Shown here piece after piece: positions 52,478-61,606 of a stretch of DNA of 64,000 nucleotides; the first letter of the stretch is position 1; the number at the start of each line of letters is the position of its first letter. Where the stretch lies: positions 62,001 through 126,000 of the forward strand of contig NZ_LROS01000001.1 in the NCBI RefSeq assembly GCF_001675165.1, given 5' to 3'. The notes under the pieces were generated by a model. It worked only from the letters and a program-made list of their open reading frames with translations, was not told the origin of the DNA and did not search any database. Source of the DNA: Clostridium ragsdalei P11 (GTDB lineage: Bacteria > Bacillota > Clostridia > Clostridiales > Clostridiaceae). The position numbers and the translations under genes are program-made.

Positions 52478-53104
52478 CTATTGGATATTACTCTTTTTCT
52501 GATAATAAAAATCACAGCAAGGTCCACCTTTCGCTAAAGTATACTGCCGCATAAGCACTGAACCTCCTAGCTTCGCCATATCATAATCATAGGAACACAT
52601 GGCTGGTGTTATTTCTGATATTCCAAGCTTTTGAAACAGATAACATATTCCACAAGTATCAAAATACATATAAAAACTATTTATATCAGGCCCAGCTTCA
52701 TAACGAAATTCCCACATATAAGGATTAGTTTTACTTTGACTTACTTTTGCCTGTTGTGCTAATTTTGTTTGTGCTTCCTCGGAATATTTATTTTGCTTTT
52801 TCATGAAATGTTTCATTACTACACTTTCATTCATCGCCTTATGATAATACGTTGTAATATCATCAAGCTTTGGTTTTTCTTTAAGACTCATATATACAGC
52901 GGCTAACATAGCTGCATTTAAAATATTTGTAATGAATTTATCATTTTTATCAAACTCAGGAATCTCTTCTAAAATTGTTCGATAAACAATTTTTGCTTTC
53001 TTCATCACTATCTTTGGATCATCGCCTGTCATAATATGTAACTGTTTCTGAAATGAGCCGTGAAAAACAAACCACATCATCCTTGGGAAAAATCCATACT
53101 TCAT
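52478..53104 (-). CDS. L-2-amino-thiazoline-4-carboxylic acid hydrolase-like protein
   Basis: The protein of 208 residues matches the ATC hydrolase family, whose founder opens L-2-amino-thiazoline-4-carboxylate to S-carbamoyl-cysteine. Conserved stretches are YMWEFRYEAGPDINSFYMYF, TCGICYLFQKLG, MCSYDYDMAKLGG and AKGGPCCDFYY. Most proteins with this domain have no measured activity. It is probably in one unit with the MarR gene 75 bases upstream. Confidence 0.75.
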   Translation of the reverse strand: MKYGFFPRMMWFVFHGSFQKQLHIMTGDDPKIVMKKAKIVYRTILEEIPEFDKNDKFITNILNAAMLAAVYMSLKEKPKLDDITTYYHKAMNESVVMKHFMKKQNKYSEEAQTKLAQQAKVSQSKTNPYMWEFRYEAGPDINSFYMYFDTCGICYLFQKLGISEITPAMCSYDYDMAKLGGSVLMRQYTLAKGGPCCDFYYQKKSNIQ

Positions 53105-53178
53105 TCTATTACCTTCCTTTTTTATATAAAATAATAACTATAAATTTATTTATCCTAAAAAATATAAATCAAATCCTT

Positions 53179-53625
53179 TTACTCTTCTAAATTATTAATA
53201 ATCTTCCTAAATAATTTAAATAATTCTTGCTTTTCTTCATCAGTATCAAGGGCATCCAATAGTCTTCCATATACCATATATTCAAAATCCAAATGTTCTT
53301 TTTGAGCAAGATGACCTTCTTCAGTAAGTTTTAGTCCATAAGATCTTCTATCTCTTTTGCTAATAATTCTATTTATATAGTTTCGCTTTTCAAGTCTATT
53401 AATAGCATTTGTCAGCGTACTTTTTGGTATATCTAAAGCTAGAACTATTTCACCCAAAATTACATCAGAATTTTTCGAAACAATATTAATTATACTAATG
53501 TCAATAGTTGTTAATCCATTTAACCTCTGAAATTGATCTTCTACATTTCTAAAATTAGATTTTTTAATAATTTGATGCCAAAGTTCACTAAATTCTTCGA
53601 TTTGCTTTTTATTTGACTTGCCCAT
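53179..53625 (-). CDS. MarR family transcriptional regulator
   Basis: The protein of 148 residues has the MarR winged helix: LTTIDISIINIVSKNSDVIL, LALDIPKSTLTNAINRLEKR, and the wing NRIISKRDRRSYGLKLTEEG. ATG 53625 has GGGAGAAGG eight bases upstream; the in-frame ATG at 53664 lies inside an inverted repeat and lacks such a site. The inverted repeat is a strong candidate for its own operator. It probably controls itself and the hydrolase-like gene downstream. Confidence 0.88.
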   Translation of the reverse strand: MGKSNKKQIEEFSELWHQIIKKSNFRNVEDQFQRLNGLTTIDISIINIVSKNSDVILGEIVLALDIPKSTLTNAINRLEKRNYINRIISKRDRRSYGLKLTEEGHLAQKEHLDFEYMVYGRLLDALDTDEEKQELFKLFRKIINNLEE

Positions 53626-53644
53626 TTTTTCCTTCTCCCTTAAT

Positions 53645-53688
53645 TTAAATTGTTTATTATTCATATTGTTAAATAATAAACAATTTAA
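53645..53688. promoter_or_regulatory. 17-base-arm inverted repeat, MarR operator
   Basis: TTAAATTGTTTATTATT (53645-53661) and its perfect complement (53672-53688) are separated by ten bases, directly upstream of the marR start. Confidence 0.75.
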
Positions 53689-53713
53689 TTATTTTCATCA
53701 ATTAATGTTCAAT

Positions 53714-54340
53714 TTACTTGCTAAACTTAGCAGTAACTATAAATGAATTATAATTAATTCTAGTCCATTCAACATCATCAAATCCACTCTCAAATAATAA
53801 TTTACTTATTTCTGATTTTGAATATATTTTATAATCACCACTACTACTGTATTTTAATAACAAGTTAGTGACTTGCCTAAATGGTGTAATAATCCATGGA
53901 TCCGCAATTATCATATGGCCGTTAGTATCAAGCACCCTTGCCATTTCTCTTAGTGCCTTTTTAGGTTCAGGATAATGATGAAATGAATCTGTGCATATGA
54001 TAGCATCAAAAATGTTATTTTTCCAAGGTAATTGTTCTGAATCCCCAATTTTAAGTTCAATCTTATCGTCTAATTTTTGCTTTGCGACACTTAACATCTC
54101 CTCCGATAAATCCACTCCTGAAAGATTAATACCATTATTTTTCGATAATAATGAAAGTATTGTTCCTGTTCCACAGCCTACATCTAAAACCTTTTTACAA
54201 TTAAAACTATTAACTTTACCAATTACACTTCTATACAACTTCCCTGCATGTTTACCATTATATGTCGACTCATAAATACTTGCTTGATTGCTAAATGTTT
54301 GTTTGGATTTTTGTTTATATAATTCTTTACTATTATTCAT
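53714..54340 (-). CDS. Class I SAM-dependent methyltransferase
   Basis: The protein of 208 residues has motif I VLDVGCGTGTILSLL (near 47-60), an acidic end of strand 2 in GVDLSEEML, and motif IV-like DAIICTDSFHHYPEPKKAL, as in UbiE/COQ5-like and Methyltransf_11 proteins. It transfers a methyl group from S-adenosylmethionine to a small molecule; the substrate is unknown. GGAGGAC precedes the ATG. It is a single gene. Confidence 0.88.
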   Translation of the reverse strand: MNNSKELYKQKSKQTFSNQASIYESTYNGKHAGKLYRSVIGKVNSFNCKKVLDVGCGTGTILSLLSKNNGINLSGVDLSEEMLSVAKQKLDDKIELKIGDSEQLPWKNNIFDAIICTDSFHHYPEPKKALREMARVLDTNGHMIIADPWIITPFRQVTNLLLKYSSSGDYKIYSKSEISKLLFESGFDDVEWTRINYNSFIVTAKFSK

Positions 54341-54434
54341 ATTGTCCTCCTTTAGTATAGTACCATTATAGTACTATTCCTCATACGAATAATACATCTT
54401 GTAAAGTAACTTGTCAATCATTTTTTACCATAAA

Positions 54435-54469
54435 AAATAACAACCATAATAATTACTATGATTGTTTTT
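54435..54469 (-). terminator. Rho-independent terminator of the NUDIX-DUF3795 unit
   Basis: AACAATCATAGT pairs with ATTATGGTTGTT, with flanking A and T runs; the T run follows on the minus strand. It lies 80 bases after the DUF3795 stop. Confidence 0.7.
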
Positions 54470-54549
54470 CACAAATAAACTATTTTTAAATATTTTAATG
54501 TACTAACATTATTTTGATTTTATTCAGTAATGCAAATTCAGAATTTACT

Positions 54550-54807
54550 TTATTCATTAGCCCACTTTCTACATTGTTGAATTTTGGGTTTTGGATCAAA
54601 ACCTTCTGCAGCCCCCATAGTAGAAAGCATCTCACATGGAAACTCTGAGCATTCTCCACAGTGATTTAATTTCTTACCTTCACAACATTTTTTTACACCA
54701 CATTCTCCACCCCAGAATGGTTTTTCCATATTAATACAACCTGTACAATTTACTTTTTCCTTTCTCTCGCATTCATTACAACACACTCCACATCTTGATT
54801 GAAACAT
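54550..54807 (-). CDS. DUF3795 cysteine-rich protein
   Basis: The protein of 85 residues has eleven cysteines in CGVCCNECERKEKVNCTGC, GGECGVKKCCEGKKLNHCGE and CSEFPCEML. The pattern C-x2-C and CC is that of DUF3795, presumed to bind zinc or an iron-sulfur cluster. Its function is not known. It lies 14 bases after the NUDIX gene and is probably co-transcribed with it. Confidence 0.8.
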   Translation of the reverse strand: MFQSRCGVCCNECERKEKVNCTGCINMEKPFWGGECGVKKCCEGKKLNHCGECSEFPCEMLSTMGAAEGFDPKPKIQQCRKWANE

Positions 54808-54821
54808 AACATTCCCTCCAA

Positions 54822-55349
54822 TTACTTTTTAATTGTTTGATAACATCCATATTGATTTTTAATATCAAAAAATAACTGTATTAAACTTTGATAATATGGA
54901 ATAAATTCGCCACTATCTATCATAGAAAAAATCTCTTCTTTTGAAGCCCATTTTACTGATTTAACTTCTTCATACTGTAAAGTTAAATCAGCAATATCTA
55001 TATCCTTTTGAATTAAATATATATCATCAAATCCATTATCAAAATTAATCGTAAGATGTGGTCTTATATCCTGCAGATTGATTTTGATTCCTAATTCCTC
55101 CATAAGTTCTCTTTCTGCAGCCATTTGGCTTGTGTCACCTTCAATCGCACTTCCCCCAACCGTAATATCACACATATTGGACCAACCTTCTTTAAATGGC
55201 TGTCTTTGTTGAATTAACATCTCACCCTTCGAATTGAATATGCAAATATGAACAACCATATGATAATCACCTTCCTTAAAATCTGTTCCTCTAACCATTG
55301 TCCTATTTGTTTTATTTCTTTCACTATCATATACATCCCATAATTCCAT
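54822..55349 (-). CDS. NUDIX hydrolase
   Basis: The protein of 175 residues has the Nudix box GGSAIEGDTSQMAAERELME followed by ELGI, fitting G-x5-E-x7-R-E-x2-E-E-x-G, near residues 66-88. The opening ELWDVYDSERNKTNRTMVRG resembles the IPP-isomerase/YfcD group of Nudix proteins, which act on unknown dinucleotide or isoprenyl substrates. GGAG precedes the ATG. Confidence 0.87.
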   Translation of the reverse strand: MELWDVYDSERNKTNRTMVRGTDFKEGDYHMVVHICIFNSKGEMLIQQRQPFKEGWSNMCDITVGGSAIEGDTSQMAAERELMEELGIKINLQDIRPHLTINFDNGFDDIYLIQKDIDIADLTLQYEEVKSVKWASKEEIFSMIDSGEFIPYYQSLIQLFFDIKNQYGCYQTIKK

Positions 55350-55383
55350 TGTAGCTTCTCCTCTTCAAATTTAGAATTTAAGT

Positions 55384-56886
55384 TCATTTCACAAAAGTAG
55401 TTACTTTATTTCTACTTTTTTTGCTTATATAAAGAGCTTTGTCTGCAAAATCTATCAATTTATCTATAGAATAAGCATCTTTTGGGTATTTAGCTGTGCC
55501 AATACTAACAGTACAACCATTTAAAGCTTCTTCACCTTTTAATCGAATTACTTCTGCAATGGCTAGCAATCTTTCATCTGAAACATTGCGAATTACAACA
55601 GCAAATTCATCTCCACCGAAACGAAATACAGACCTATCTCCAGCAGTAGATTTCATTATTTGAGTAAGTTTTTTAAGTATGTCATCTCCAGCTAAATGCC
55701 CTGATGTATCATTCAGTTCTTTAAAACGATCAATATCCAGTAAAAGAACTCCTAAACTCTCCAAACTGCAATTACTTATTTCTTGTTTTAAAATGCTTAA
55801 AAGGTTATTAAATGCACGTCTATTATAAGCACCTGTCAAAGAATCAATATCAGCAGCTTCTTCAAGGTCATTATATTCTTCTTCTAACCTTTCAATTGTA
55901 TGGTTATAAACTCTAACCATTTCCTGAAACTCCTTACCATAATTATATGGATCAATCTTTTTGTATTTTCCAGCTTTCAAAGCATTAAATGAAAAAATTA
56001 GTTTGTCTAACGGTTTACTATATCGCTTTATTGTATATATACCAAGTAAAATAATCAAAATACCCACTATAACTGATCCTATAAATGTTTCATAAACTAC
56101 AATGTTCCTACTTGTCATTATATCAGCCGTAGGAGTAATAACAATTACATACCAGTTCAAATTTGGAACTTTACTAAATCCAACAAACTGATCTTTCCCT
56201 GAATAATCTTTCATGATCTTTGAACCTGATTTTCCCTGCAATTTACCAAAAACTATAGATTTTTTACCAATTTCTCCTTTATCAGGATGATAAACAACAT
56301 AACCATGACTGTCTAAAATGGAAATATAACCACTTCTTCCGAATTTTTTATTATCAAACATGGATGCTAAAGAAGTTCCTTGTAATTCAACAGTGCCAGC
56401 AACTACCCCATCAATGCTGCCATCTTTCACAATTGGAACTGATATTACAACTACCTTAGTTACACTAGCGCTTGTGAAAACATTACTGATATAAGTTTTA
56501 CCATGAATTGCCTGATGAAAATAATCTGTGTATGCCAAATTTGAAACGCTAGGGCTATGTACATTGCCAGACATACGTAAAATGTCTCCCTTGGAATTAA
56601 GAATTGTTACTACATCTACTTCAGGTATAATTTCATTAAATTTATCAAGAAGTTCCTGATTTTCTCTAATTTCCTCATCTGATGCAACTGTTTTTACAAA
56701 ATTCTGTATTTTATTAAAATTTTCCACAAGCTGCATACTAACATCTTTTGAGGCTTTTTCATTAGTACTCAATAACAAAGAATCAGTATTAGAAATAAAA
56801 AATTTATTAAACACAACAAATTGAACAAAGCAACTTAAAGCAATTAAAATTCCAAGCATTAATATAACTTTATATAAAAACTTCAT
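55384..56886 (-). CDS. Membrane dCache-HAMP-GGDEF diguanylate cyclase
   Basis: The protein of 500 residues has a first membrane helix (about 8-30), an extracellular dCache sensor (about 35-275) with GVVAGTVELQGTSLASMFDN and GYVVYHPDKGEIG, a second helix (about 277-298), a HAMP-like segment and a GGDEF domain (about 340-500) with DSLTGAYNRRAF, SGHLAGDDILKKL and the intact RFGGDEFAVV. It should make c-di-GMP when an external ligand binds. The RxxD inhibitory site is not seen. The gene is single, without partner phosphodiesterase nearby. Confidence 0.9.
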   Translation of the reverse strand: MKFLYKVILMLGILIALSCFVQFVVFNKFFISNTDSLLLSTNEKASKDVSMQLVENFNKIQNFVKTVASDEEIRENQELLDKFNEIIPEVDVVTILNSKGDILRMSGNVHSPSVSNLAYTDYFHQAIHGKTYISNVFTSASVTKVVVISVPIVKDGSIDGVVAGTVELQGTSLASMFDNKKFGRSGYISILDSHGYVVYHPDKGEIGKKSIVFGKLQGKSGSKIMKDYSGKDQFVGFSKVPNLNWYVIVITPTADIMTSRNIVVYETFIGSVIVGILIILLGIYTIKRYSKPLDKLIFSFNALKAGKYKKIDPYNYGKEFQEMVRVYNHTIERLEEEYNDLEEAADIDSLTGAYNRRAFNNLLSILKQEISNCSLESLGVLLLDIDRFKELNDTSGHLAGDDILKKLTQIMKSTAGDRSVFRFGGDEFAVVIRNVSDERLLAIAEVIRLKGEEALNGCTVSIGTAKYPKDAYSIDKLIDFADKALYISKKSRNKVTTFVK

Positions 56887-57037
56887 TTAATCAATCCAAT
56901 CCTTAATTTTCCTATTTAATCTAAATTTAAGATGTAGATTTATTTATTATATCATAATGCCAATTACCACTAATAGCCTAATTTTCTTCTACTTCTCAAT
57001 GCTCACAAATTTGTTATCGTTCAGAACTTTTCAAAAT

Positions 57038-57232
57038 TTAACCACAAAGTGTAAATAACTCTTCTACTGTAGTATTTAATAATTTAGCTAACCTCATTGC
57101 TAACTCTAACGTAGGATTATATTTACTATTTTCAATGGCATTTATAGTTTGTCTTGTTACATTTAAAGCATTTGCCACATCTTCCTGTCTAAGTCCAAGC
57201 TGTTTTCGTAAAACCTTTATATTATTTTTCAT
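57038..57232 (-). CDS. Small XRE-type HTH regulator
   Basis: The protein of 64 residues is one helix-turn-helix domain (KVLRKQLGLRQEDVANALNV, TRQTINAIENSKYNPTLELA). These YozG-like proteins are often encoded with a small membrane protein, as here. ATG 57232 has GGAAG ten bases upstream. It overlaps the end of the upstream membrane protein gene by eleven bases, so both are translated together. A perfect palindrome in the shared promoter is the probable operator. Confidence 0.85.
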   Translation of the reverse strand: MKNNIKVLRKQLGLRQEDVANALNVTRQTINAIENSKYNPTLELAMRLAKLLNTTVEELFTLCG

Positions 57233-57437
57233 CTTTACCAAGCTTCCATTTCAAAAAATATTCAACTGCCATTAAAATAGCAGTCTGAGTTGTTATAAGA
57301 AAACTAATTATTCCAAATTCTTTTCCATGAATAACATTATATACCATCCAAATTGCCAAAAATATAATATTATAAGCCCAAGCAAATTTTATTGCCTTTA
57401 AGCTAATACTCATTTCCATTTCATCCATTTTCCTCAC
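57222..57437 (-). CDS. Small two-helix membrane protein
   Basis: The protein of 68-71 residues has two hydrophobic helices (AIKFAWAYNIIFLAIWMVYN and GIISFLITTQTAILMAVEYFL) and a charged C-terminus. It belongs to the small membrane proteins that accompany YozG-like XRE regulators; its role is unknown. The GTG at 57437 has GAGGTG eight bases upstream; ATG 57428 is an alternative. It is the first gene of a two-gene unit. Confidence 0.7.
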   Translation of the reverse strand: MRKMDEMEMSISLKAIKFAWAYNIIFLAIWMVYNVIHGKEFGIISFLITTQTAILMAVEYFLKWKLGKDEK

Positions 57438-57473
57438 AATAATTGCACCTCACTTAAATTTAATACAAAAAAC

Positions 57474-57531
57474 AAAAATGTAAAAAGCTTTTTACATTTT
57501 TATTTTAACAATTAGTAAAAGTAAATGTCAA
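57474..57531 (-). promoter_or_regulatory. Promoter with a perfect 28-bp palindrome at the start site
   Basis: On the minus strand, TTGACA (57526-57531) and TTAAAA (57503-57508) are 17 bases apart. AAAAATGTAAAAAG and its exact complement (57474-57501) begin two bases after the -10. The site fits an autoregulatory operator for the XRE protein; since it has T-rich flanks it could also act as terminator of the flavodoxin gene upstream. Confidence 0.65.
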
Positions 57532-57574
57532 TAGTTTTTTACATTCTTATATACAGCATCAACATAATGTGAGT

Positions 57575-58024
57575 TTATTTAACAAATAAGTTTTGAGCAA
57601 ACTCTTTTGCATTTTGAAAATCTTCATTATTGGGCCTGCCTTTTGCAATTCCTCCAAATATCTTAAGTGGTCCAAAGGTGTCGTAGCCTTTACAAGCAAA
57701 GCTTCCAACAACCTCAAAACCTTTTTCTTTCAATTTTTGTCCAATAGGGTTATTGTATTTATTCTTGCCTTGTCCACTGGTTGAAAAAATAAATGCTTTT
57801 TTACCAGACAAAGTTGGCAATTTATCAATTAGTTCAACAATATTTTTATGAAACTTCCCATAATATATTCCAGAACCAAAACCAATTAAATCATAGTCAT
57901 TTATAATATTTATATTTACATCATCAGCTTTTACCAAATCAGCATTTAAGCACTCTGCTACCACTTTACCTATTTTTTCAGTGTTACCATGATGTATAGA
58001 TTCATAAACTACTAACTTTTTCAA
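57575..58024 (-). CDS. Flavodoxin family protein
   Basis: The protein of 149 residues has the FMN phosphate loop VVYESIHHGNTEKIG at 4-18, GFGSGIYYGKFH and an IFSTSGQG isoalloxazine loop (near 82). It is a small electron carrier or a reductase-related flavoprotein. GGAGGAG precedes the ATG. The PfpI gene upstream is on the same strand, with 125 bases between. Confidence 0.87.
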   Translation of the reverse strand: MKKLVVYESIHHGNTEKIGKVVAECLNADLVKADDVNINIINDYDLIGFGSGIYYGKFHKNIVELIDKLPTLSGKKAFIFSTSGQGKNKYNNPIGQKLKEKGFEVVGSFACKGYDTFGPLKIFGGIAKGRPNNEDFQNAKEFAQNLFVK

Positions 58025-58149
58025 CTTTCACTCCTCCTAAAATTGGTTACATTAAATCTTAAATTTTTCTTCACCGGGATAAAAACTCAATTAATGTTTT
58101 ACAATAATAGCATACTAACACTTGCTTTGCAACTTTACAAACTGAAAAT

Positions 58150-58734
58150 TTATCCTGCAAATATATCATTTGTACAATCATCATTCCATATATATTCAAT
58201 ATCATTAGCAATTTTTATAGCTTTATCTTTACCAAATCTATCCGAAATGAAACCCAATGTCATATCAATTCCAGCTGAAATACCTGATGATGTATAATAC
58301 TTTCCATCAGCAACCCAACGCGCTTTTTCCACCCAGTTTACTTGGTCACTTACTGATTTCACCCATTTTAAGGCTTGTTTATTAGATGTAGCTTTTTTAT
58401 TCTTTAAAACTCCACACCTTGCTAATACTGCTGAACCGGTGCATATAGATAAACAATATATAGATTTCTCTGCAATTGACTTTAATTTATTTAAAAAAGG
58501 TGTATTATTAATTAATTCTCTTGTACCCATTCCTCCTGGAATAACTAATATACCACTTTCATCTGCCAAACTAATAGGATCAGTTACAACTTTAAGATTT
58601 TGTGCATTAGTAATAACACCTCCAGCTTCTGAATAATAGTGTATCTGATAGTCTTTTATTTGTCCTAGTATTTCTATTGGTCCAAATATATCTAGAGTCT
58701 CAAAATTATTAAATAGTATAATATTAATATTCAT
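58150..58734 (-). CDS. DJ-1/PfpI family protein
   Basis: The protein of 194 residues has FETLDIFGPIEIL at the start, ILVIPGGMGTRELI and the nucleophile elbow SICTGSAVLARCGVL with Cys near residue 98. Then TSNKQALKWV and TSSGISAGIDMTLGFI follow, as in isonitrile hydratase- or GATase1-like proteins. No AraC HTH is fused. The reaction is uncertain. Confidence 0.87.
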   Translation of the reverse strand: MNINIILFNNFETLDIFGPIEILGQIKDYQIHYYSEAGGVITNAQNLKVVTDPISLADESGILVIPGGMGTRELINNTPFLNKLKSIAEKSIYCLSICTGSAVLARCGVLKNKKATSNKQALKWVKSVSDQVNWVEKARWVADGKYYTSSGISAGIDMTLGFISDRFGKDKAIKIANDIEYIWNDDCTNDIFAG

Positions 58735-58836
58735 TTATTCAACACTCCCTTGTCACAAGTATTCATAGTTCACAAACTCTATTTGAATAAGATAACATTA
58801 TTTTCTATCTTATTCAAACCGCATTGCCCCATACAA

Positions 58837-59335
58837 TTAAAATACTACACCTACTAAAACTGAAACTAGTAGTATAACATTTGTAGATACACGCCTTGAT
58901 ATTGCCAAGATAGAACTTATAGATGCAATGGCAATCGTCTCTACATCAATACCATTACTTACAAATATTTTAAATACAACTATTACACTAAAGCTAGCTA
59001 TAACAATTACTACTCCATCAAGTAGTCCTTGTGTTGCTGAATACTTTGCAATACGAGTATAACAACGCTGAACGATTAGAATCAATAATGTCGGCAGAAG
59101 TAATGCAACACATGCCAATAGTGCTCCACGTAATCCAGCAACCAAATAACACAAACTGACAACCCAAAGTAGGTCCAGGAGTAATTTGTCCAATTGCTAG
59201 GGATTCAGTAAATTGTTTCTGGCCTGCCCATCCATAATTTATAAAATCAGAGTGCAAACTAGGTAAGGGACCGTAACCTCCCGAAGAAAATAAAACTGAT
59301 TTAAGTAAAGTCCAAAAAAATATAACCCAGCTCAT
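58837..59335 (-). pseudogene. Chromate transporter, second half, frameshifted
   Basis: The first frame starts at 59335 (SWVIFFWTLLKSVLFSSGGY) and reads to QITPGPTLG near 59165; there the other frame takes over with WVVSLCYLVAGLRGALLACV and continues through the remaining helices to 58837. Joined, they match one Chr domain protein of about 170 residues. A single missing base explains the break. ATG 59335 overlaps the stop of the partner gene (ATGA), the usual ChrA-pair layout. Confidence 0.78.
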
Positions 59336-59868
59336 TTATTAACCCTCACCTCTTTTTTAGAAATATACCAATAAGCAGCAGCACCACATAATCCACCTAA
59401 AACATATAATAAAATTACAGATGGATTAAAAAATATATAAATAACTCCACTACCAATCATTATTGCAATTGTTACGCCAAAAATCATAGATCCCCTTTTA
59501 TAATTTTTTATAATAATAGGTTGTACATTTCTCCAATTTGTAGCTAAAGCTATACCAAAAATAGCAGCAAATACTGCATGAAGTGCAGAATGTACTTTTG
59601 ATGACTTGCTAATAGAAGTATAAATCGTAGTTAATGTAATTGTAACTGCTGCACTAGGCAAAATAAGTCCCACCAGGGATATAAATATTCCTATCCCGCC
59701 AGCCAACTTTTTTCCTATAAGTATTGTAGACGCAATAATATTCATACCAGGTGTTATTTGACACATTCCAATAATATTAGCATATTCTTCATCTGTTATC
59801 CATTTGTGCTTATAAATAAACTGTTCTTGAATAAGATATTGGGTAGTTGCACCACCACCAAATGAGGA
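59332..59868 (-). pseudogene. Chromate transporter, first half, N-terminally truncated
   Basis: The frame is open from about 59868 with SFGGGATTQYLIQEQFIYKH, then KWITDEEYANIIGMCQITPG and the membrane helices to 59332. The first 15-20 codons expected before the SFGGG motif are absent and a TAA lies two codons upstream. The sequence there belongs to a divergent LysR relic, so a deletion removed both starts. The ATG at 59766 could still start a shortened protein lacking the first helix. The Chr fold needs both halves, so function is doubtful. Confidence 0.75.
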
Positions 59869-60621
59869 TTAAAAAAATAGGAAAAGATTTAGGTGCTGAT
59901 TTACTTATCCGTTCTAAAAAAGGAGTCTTGTTTACTCCTTTAGGTGAAAGCATCATCCCGTATATTAGAACTGTAGTAAATACTTTAAACCAGATGCGTG
60001 AGCATGTATCCTCCAACCATAACTTTATAGGTGGAAATTTAACTGTTGGATTTTCCTTAAATTATGCACGATATCGCCTTCCTAAAGTTTTAAAAAGTTA
60101 TACAGAAGCATTTCCAAACGTTGATGTCAATATATCTACTGATCACAGCAAAAATTTATATAATAGACTCAAAAATGATGAATTTTCTATAGTCATCATA
60201 CGGGGAGAATACAAGTGGGACGAACTTACCATACTATTAGGTACTGAACCGATGTGCCTCATATGCAGTAATGAAAATGCAGCTCTCTCTTAATTCTTAT
60301 TCATACATTGGCAGAACTACCGATCCCATTTCACAAGGAAAAATTCAGACTTGGCTTTTTGAAAATAACATATCTATTAACAATACAAAACTTTGGGTTG
60401 ACAATATTGATACTTGTTTAGAAATGGCTAAACACGGGCTAGGATGGGGTATTCTTCCGAAAATTTGCTTAGAAAACTTTGACGGTTATGTTAAAGATCT
60501 ATATTTTTCAGATGGAGTTCCATTTTGTCGCAGCACCTATATCTTATGTAAAAATTTTTATTACATGCTTCCCCAAGTTAAACTATTCATACAATATTTA
60601 AAATACAGTTTTTCTCTATAA
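59859..60621 (+). pseudogene. LysR regulator relic, 5' deleted and frameshifted
   Basis: The frame begins within the second half of the LysR HTH (IKKIGKDLGADLLIRSKKGV), so roughly the first 30 residues with helices 1-2 are gone. It continues into the effector domain until a stop after NENAALS (60293); the neighbouring frame then reads SLNSYSYIGRTTDPISQGKI to 60621, the rest of the effector domain. One base change in a CTCTCTCT run explains the break. It was probably the divergent regulator of the chromate transporter. Confidence 0.78.
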
Positions 60622-61564
60622 TACTGATATTCGATAAAGCATCAAAAAATAAGTTAGGTTTATCTACCATTGTCATATGTCCAGCACCAGGTATTAAATA
60701 TAATTTTTTATATGGGGCATTAATTTTTTTAAAGTATTCTTCGGCAATAATATAAGGGGTTTGCCAATCATTTTTACCTAAAATATAATAAATTGGCACT
60801 TTATATTCTGCTGATTCTGATCTTATATCAAATTTACTCCAAAATTCCACTATTTCTTTATTTACTTTATCCATTTTCATCAGCGCAGAAATATCTGACA
60901 ACCTAAAAATAGGACTTCTAATTAGGCCCATAATTGCAGAAAAGTTGCTGTTAACAGCTAAACCATATTTAGCTTGAACTTTACGTAGTTTTTCAGATTT
61001 TTTCTTAAAATTAATACCATGATTATTTCCTGGATAATCACCTAAAGCTTCAAGATCTTTTAGAGATTTTTTATCATTGGACTGCAAAGCTAATTCTTTA
61101 ACTTTTTCATAGCCAACACGCTCATTTTGAAACATACTAATAACTTGCCCAACTCCAATATAATAAGCTACTTCATCTGGATATTTTTTTATAAATATAC
61201 TTCCTAAAATAGTTCCCCAGGAATGCCCAAATAAAATTATTTTTTCTTTACTATATTTTATTTTTAAGTATTGAACAATTTCAAACAAATCCTCTAACAT
61301 TAAATCAATTGTAGGACACTTATCTGGATTTTTAGTAAATGTTTTTCCAGCACCACGCTGGTCCCAGTGAACTATTGTAAAAATTTTCTCCCACTTTTCC
61401 TGAAAAATATGAGAAAGTGTTGATTCTGCGAAACCTGGCCCACCATGTAAAAACAACATCACTGGGTTATCATATTTTGTATCAGCATGAAACAAATATT
61501 GATCTATACCATTTATGTGTACATATTCTTCAAAATAAATTAATCTGTTAGATTTATTTTTCAT
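60587..61564 (-). CDS. Alpha/beta hydrolase (proline iminopeptidase-like)
   Basis: The protein of 325 residues has the oxyanion region LHGGPGFAEST (near 35), nucleophile elbow ILFGHSWGTILG (near 114), an acidic residue in YILGKNDWQTP (near 268) and the catalytic His in IPGAGHMTMVD (near 296). HGGPG is the signature of the prolyl aminopeptidase (S33) family. The C-terminus overlaps the tail of the convergent LysR relic by 35 bases. It follows marR by 43 bases and is probably the last gene of the MFS-MarR-hydrolase unit. Confidence 0.87.
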   Translation of the reverse strand: MKNKSNRLIYFEEYVHINGIDQYLFHADTKYDNPVMLFLHGGPGFAESTLSHIFQEKWEKIFTIVHWDQRGAGKTFTKNPDKCPTIDLMLEDLFEIVQYLKIKYSKEKIILFGHSWGTILGSIFIKKYPDEVAYYIGVGQVISMFQNERVGYEKVKELALQSNDKKSLKDLEALGDYPGNNHGINFKKKSEKLRKVQAKYGLAVNSNFSAIMGLIRSPIFRLSDISALMKMDKVNKEIVEFWSKFDIRSESAEYKVPIYYILGKNDWQTPYIIAEEYFKKINAPYKKLYLIPGAGHMTMVDKPNLFFDALSNISIIEKNCILNIV

Positions 61565-61606
61565 AATTTTAAATCTTCCTTTATTATTTAAAAAAATTAT
61601 TAATAT

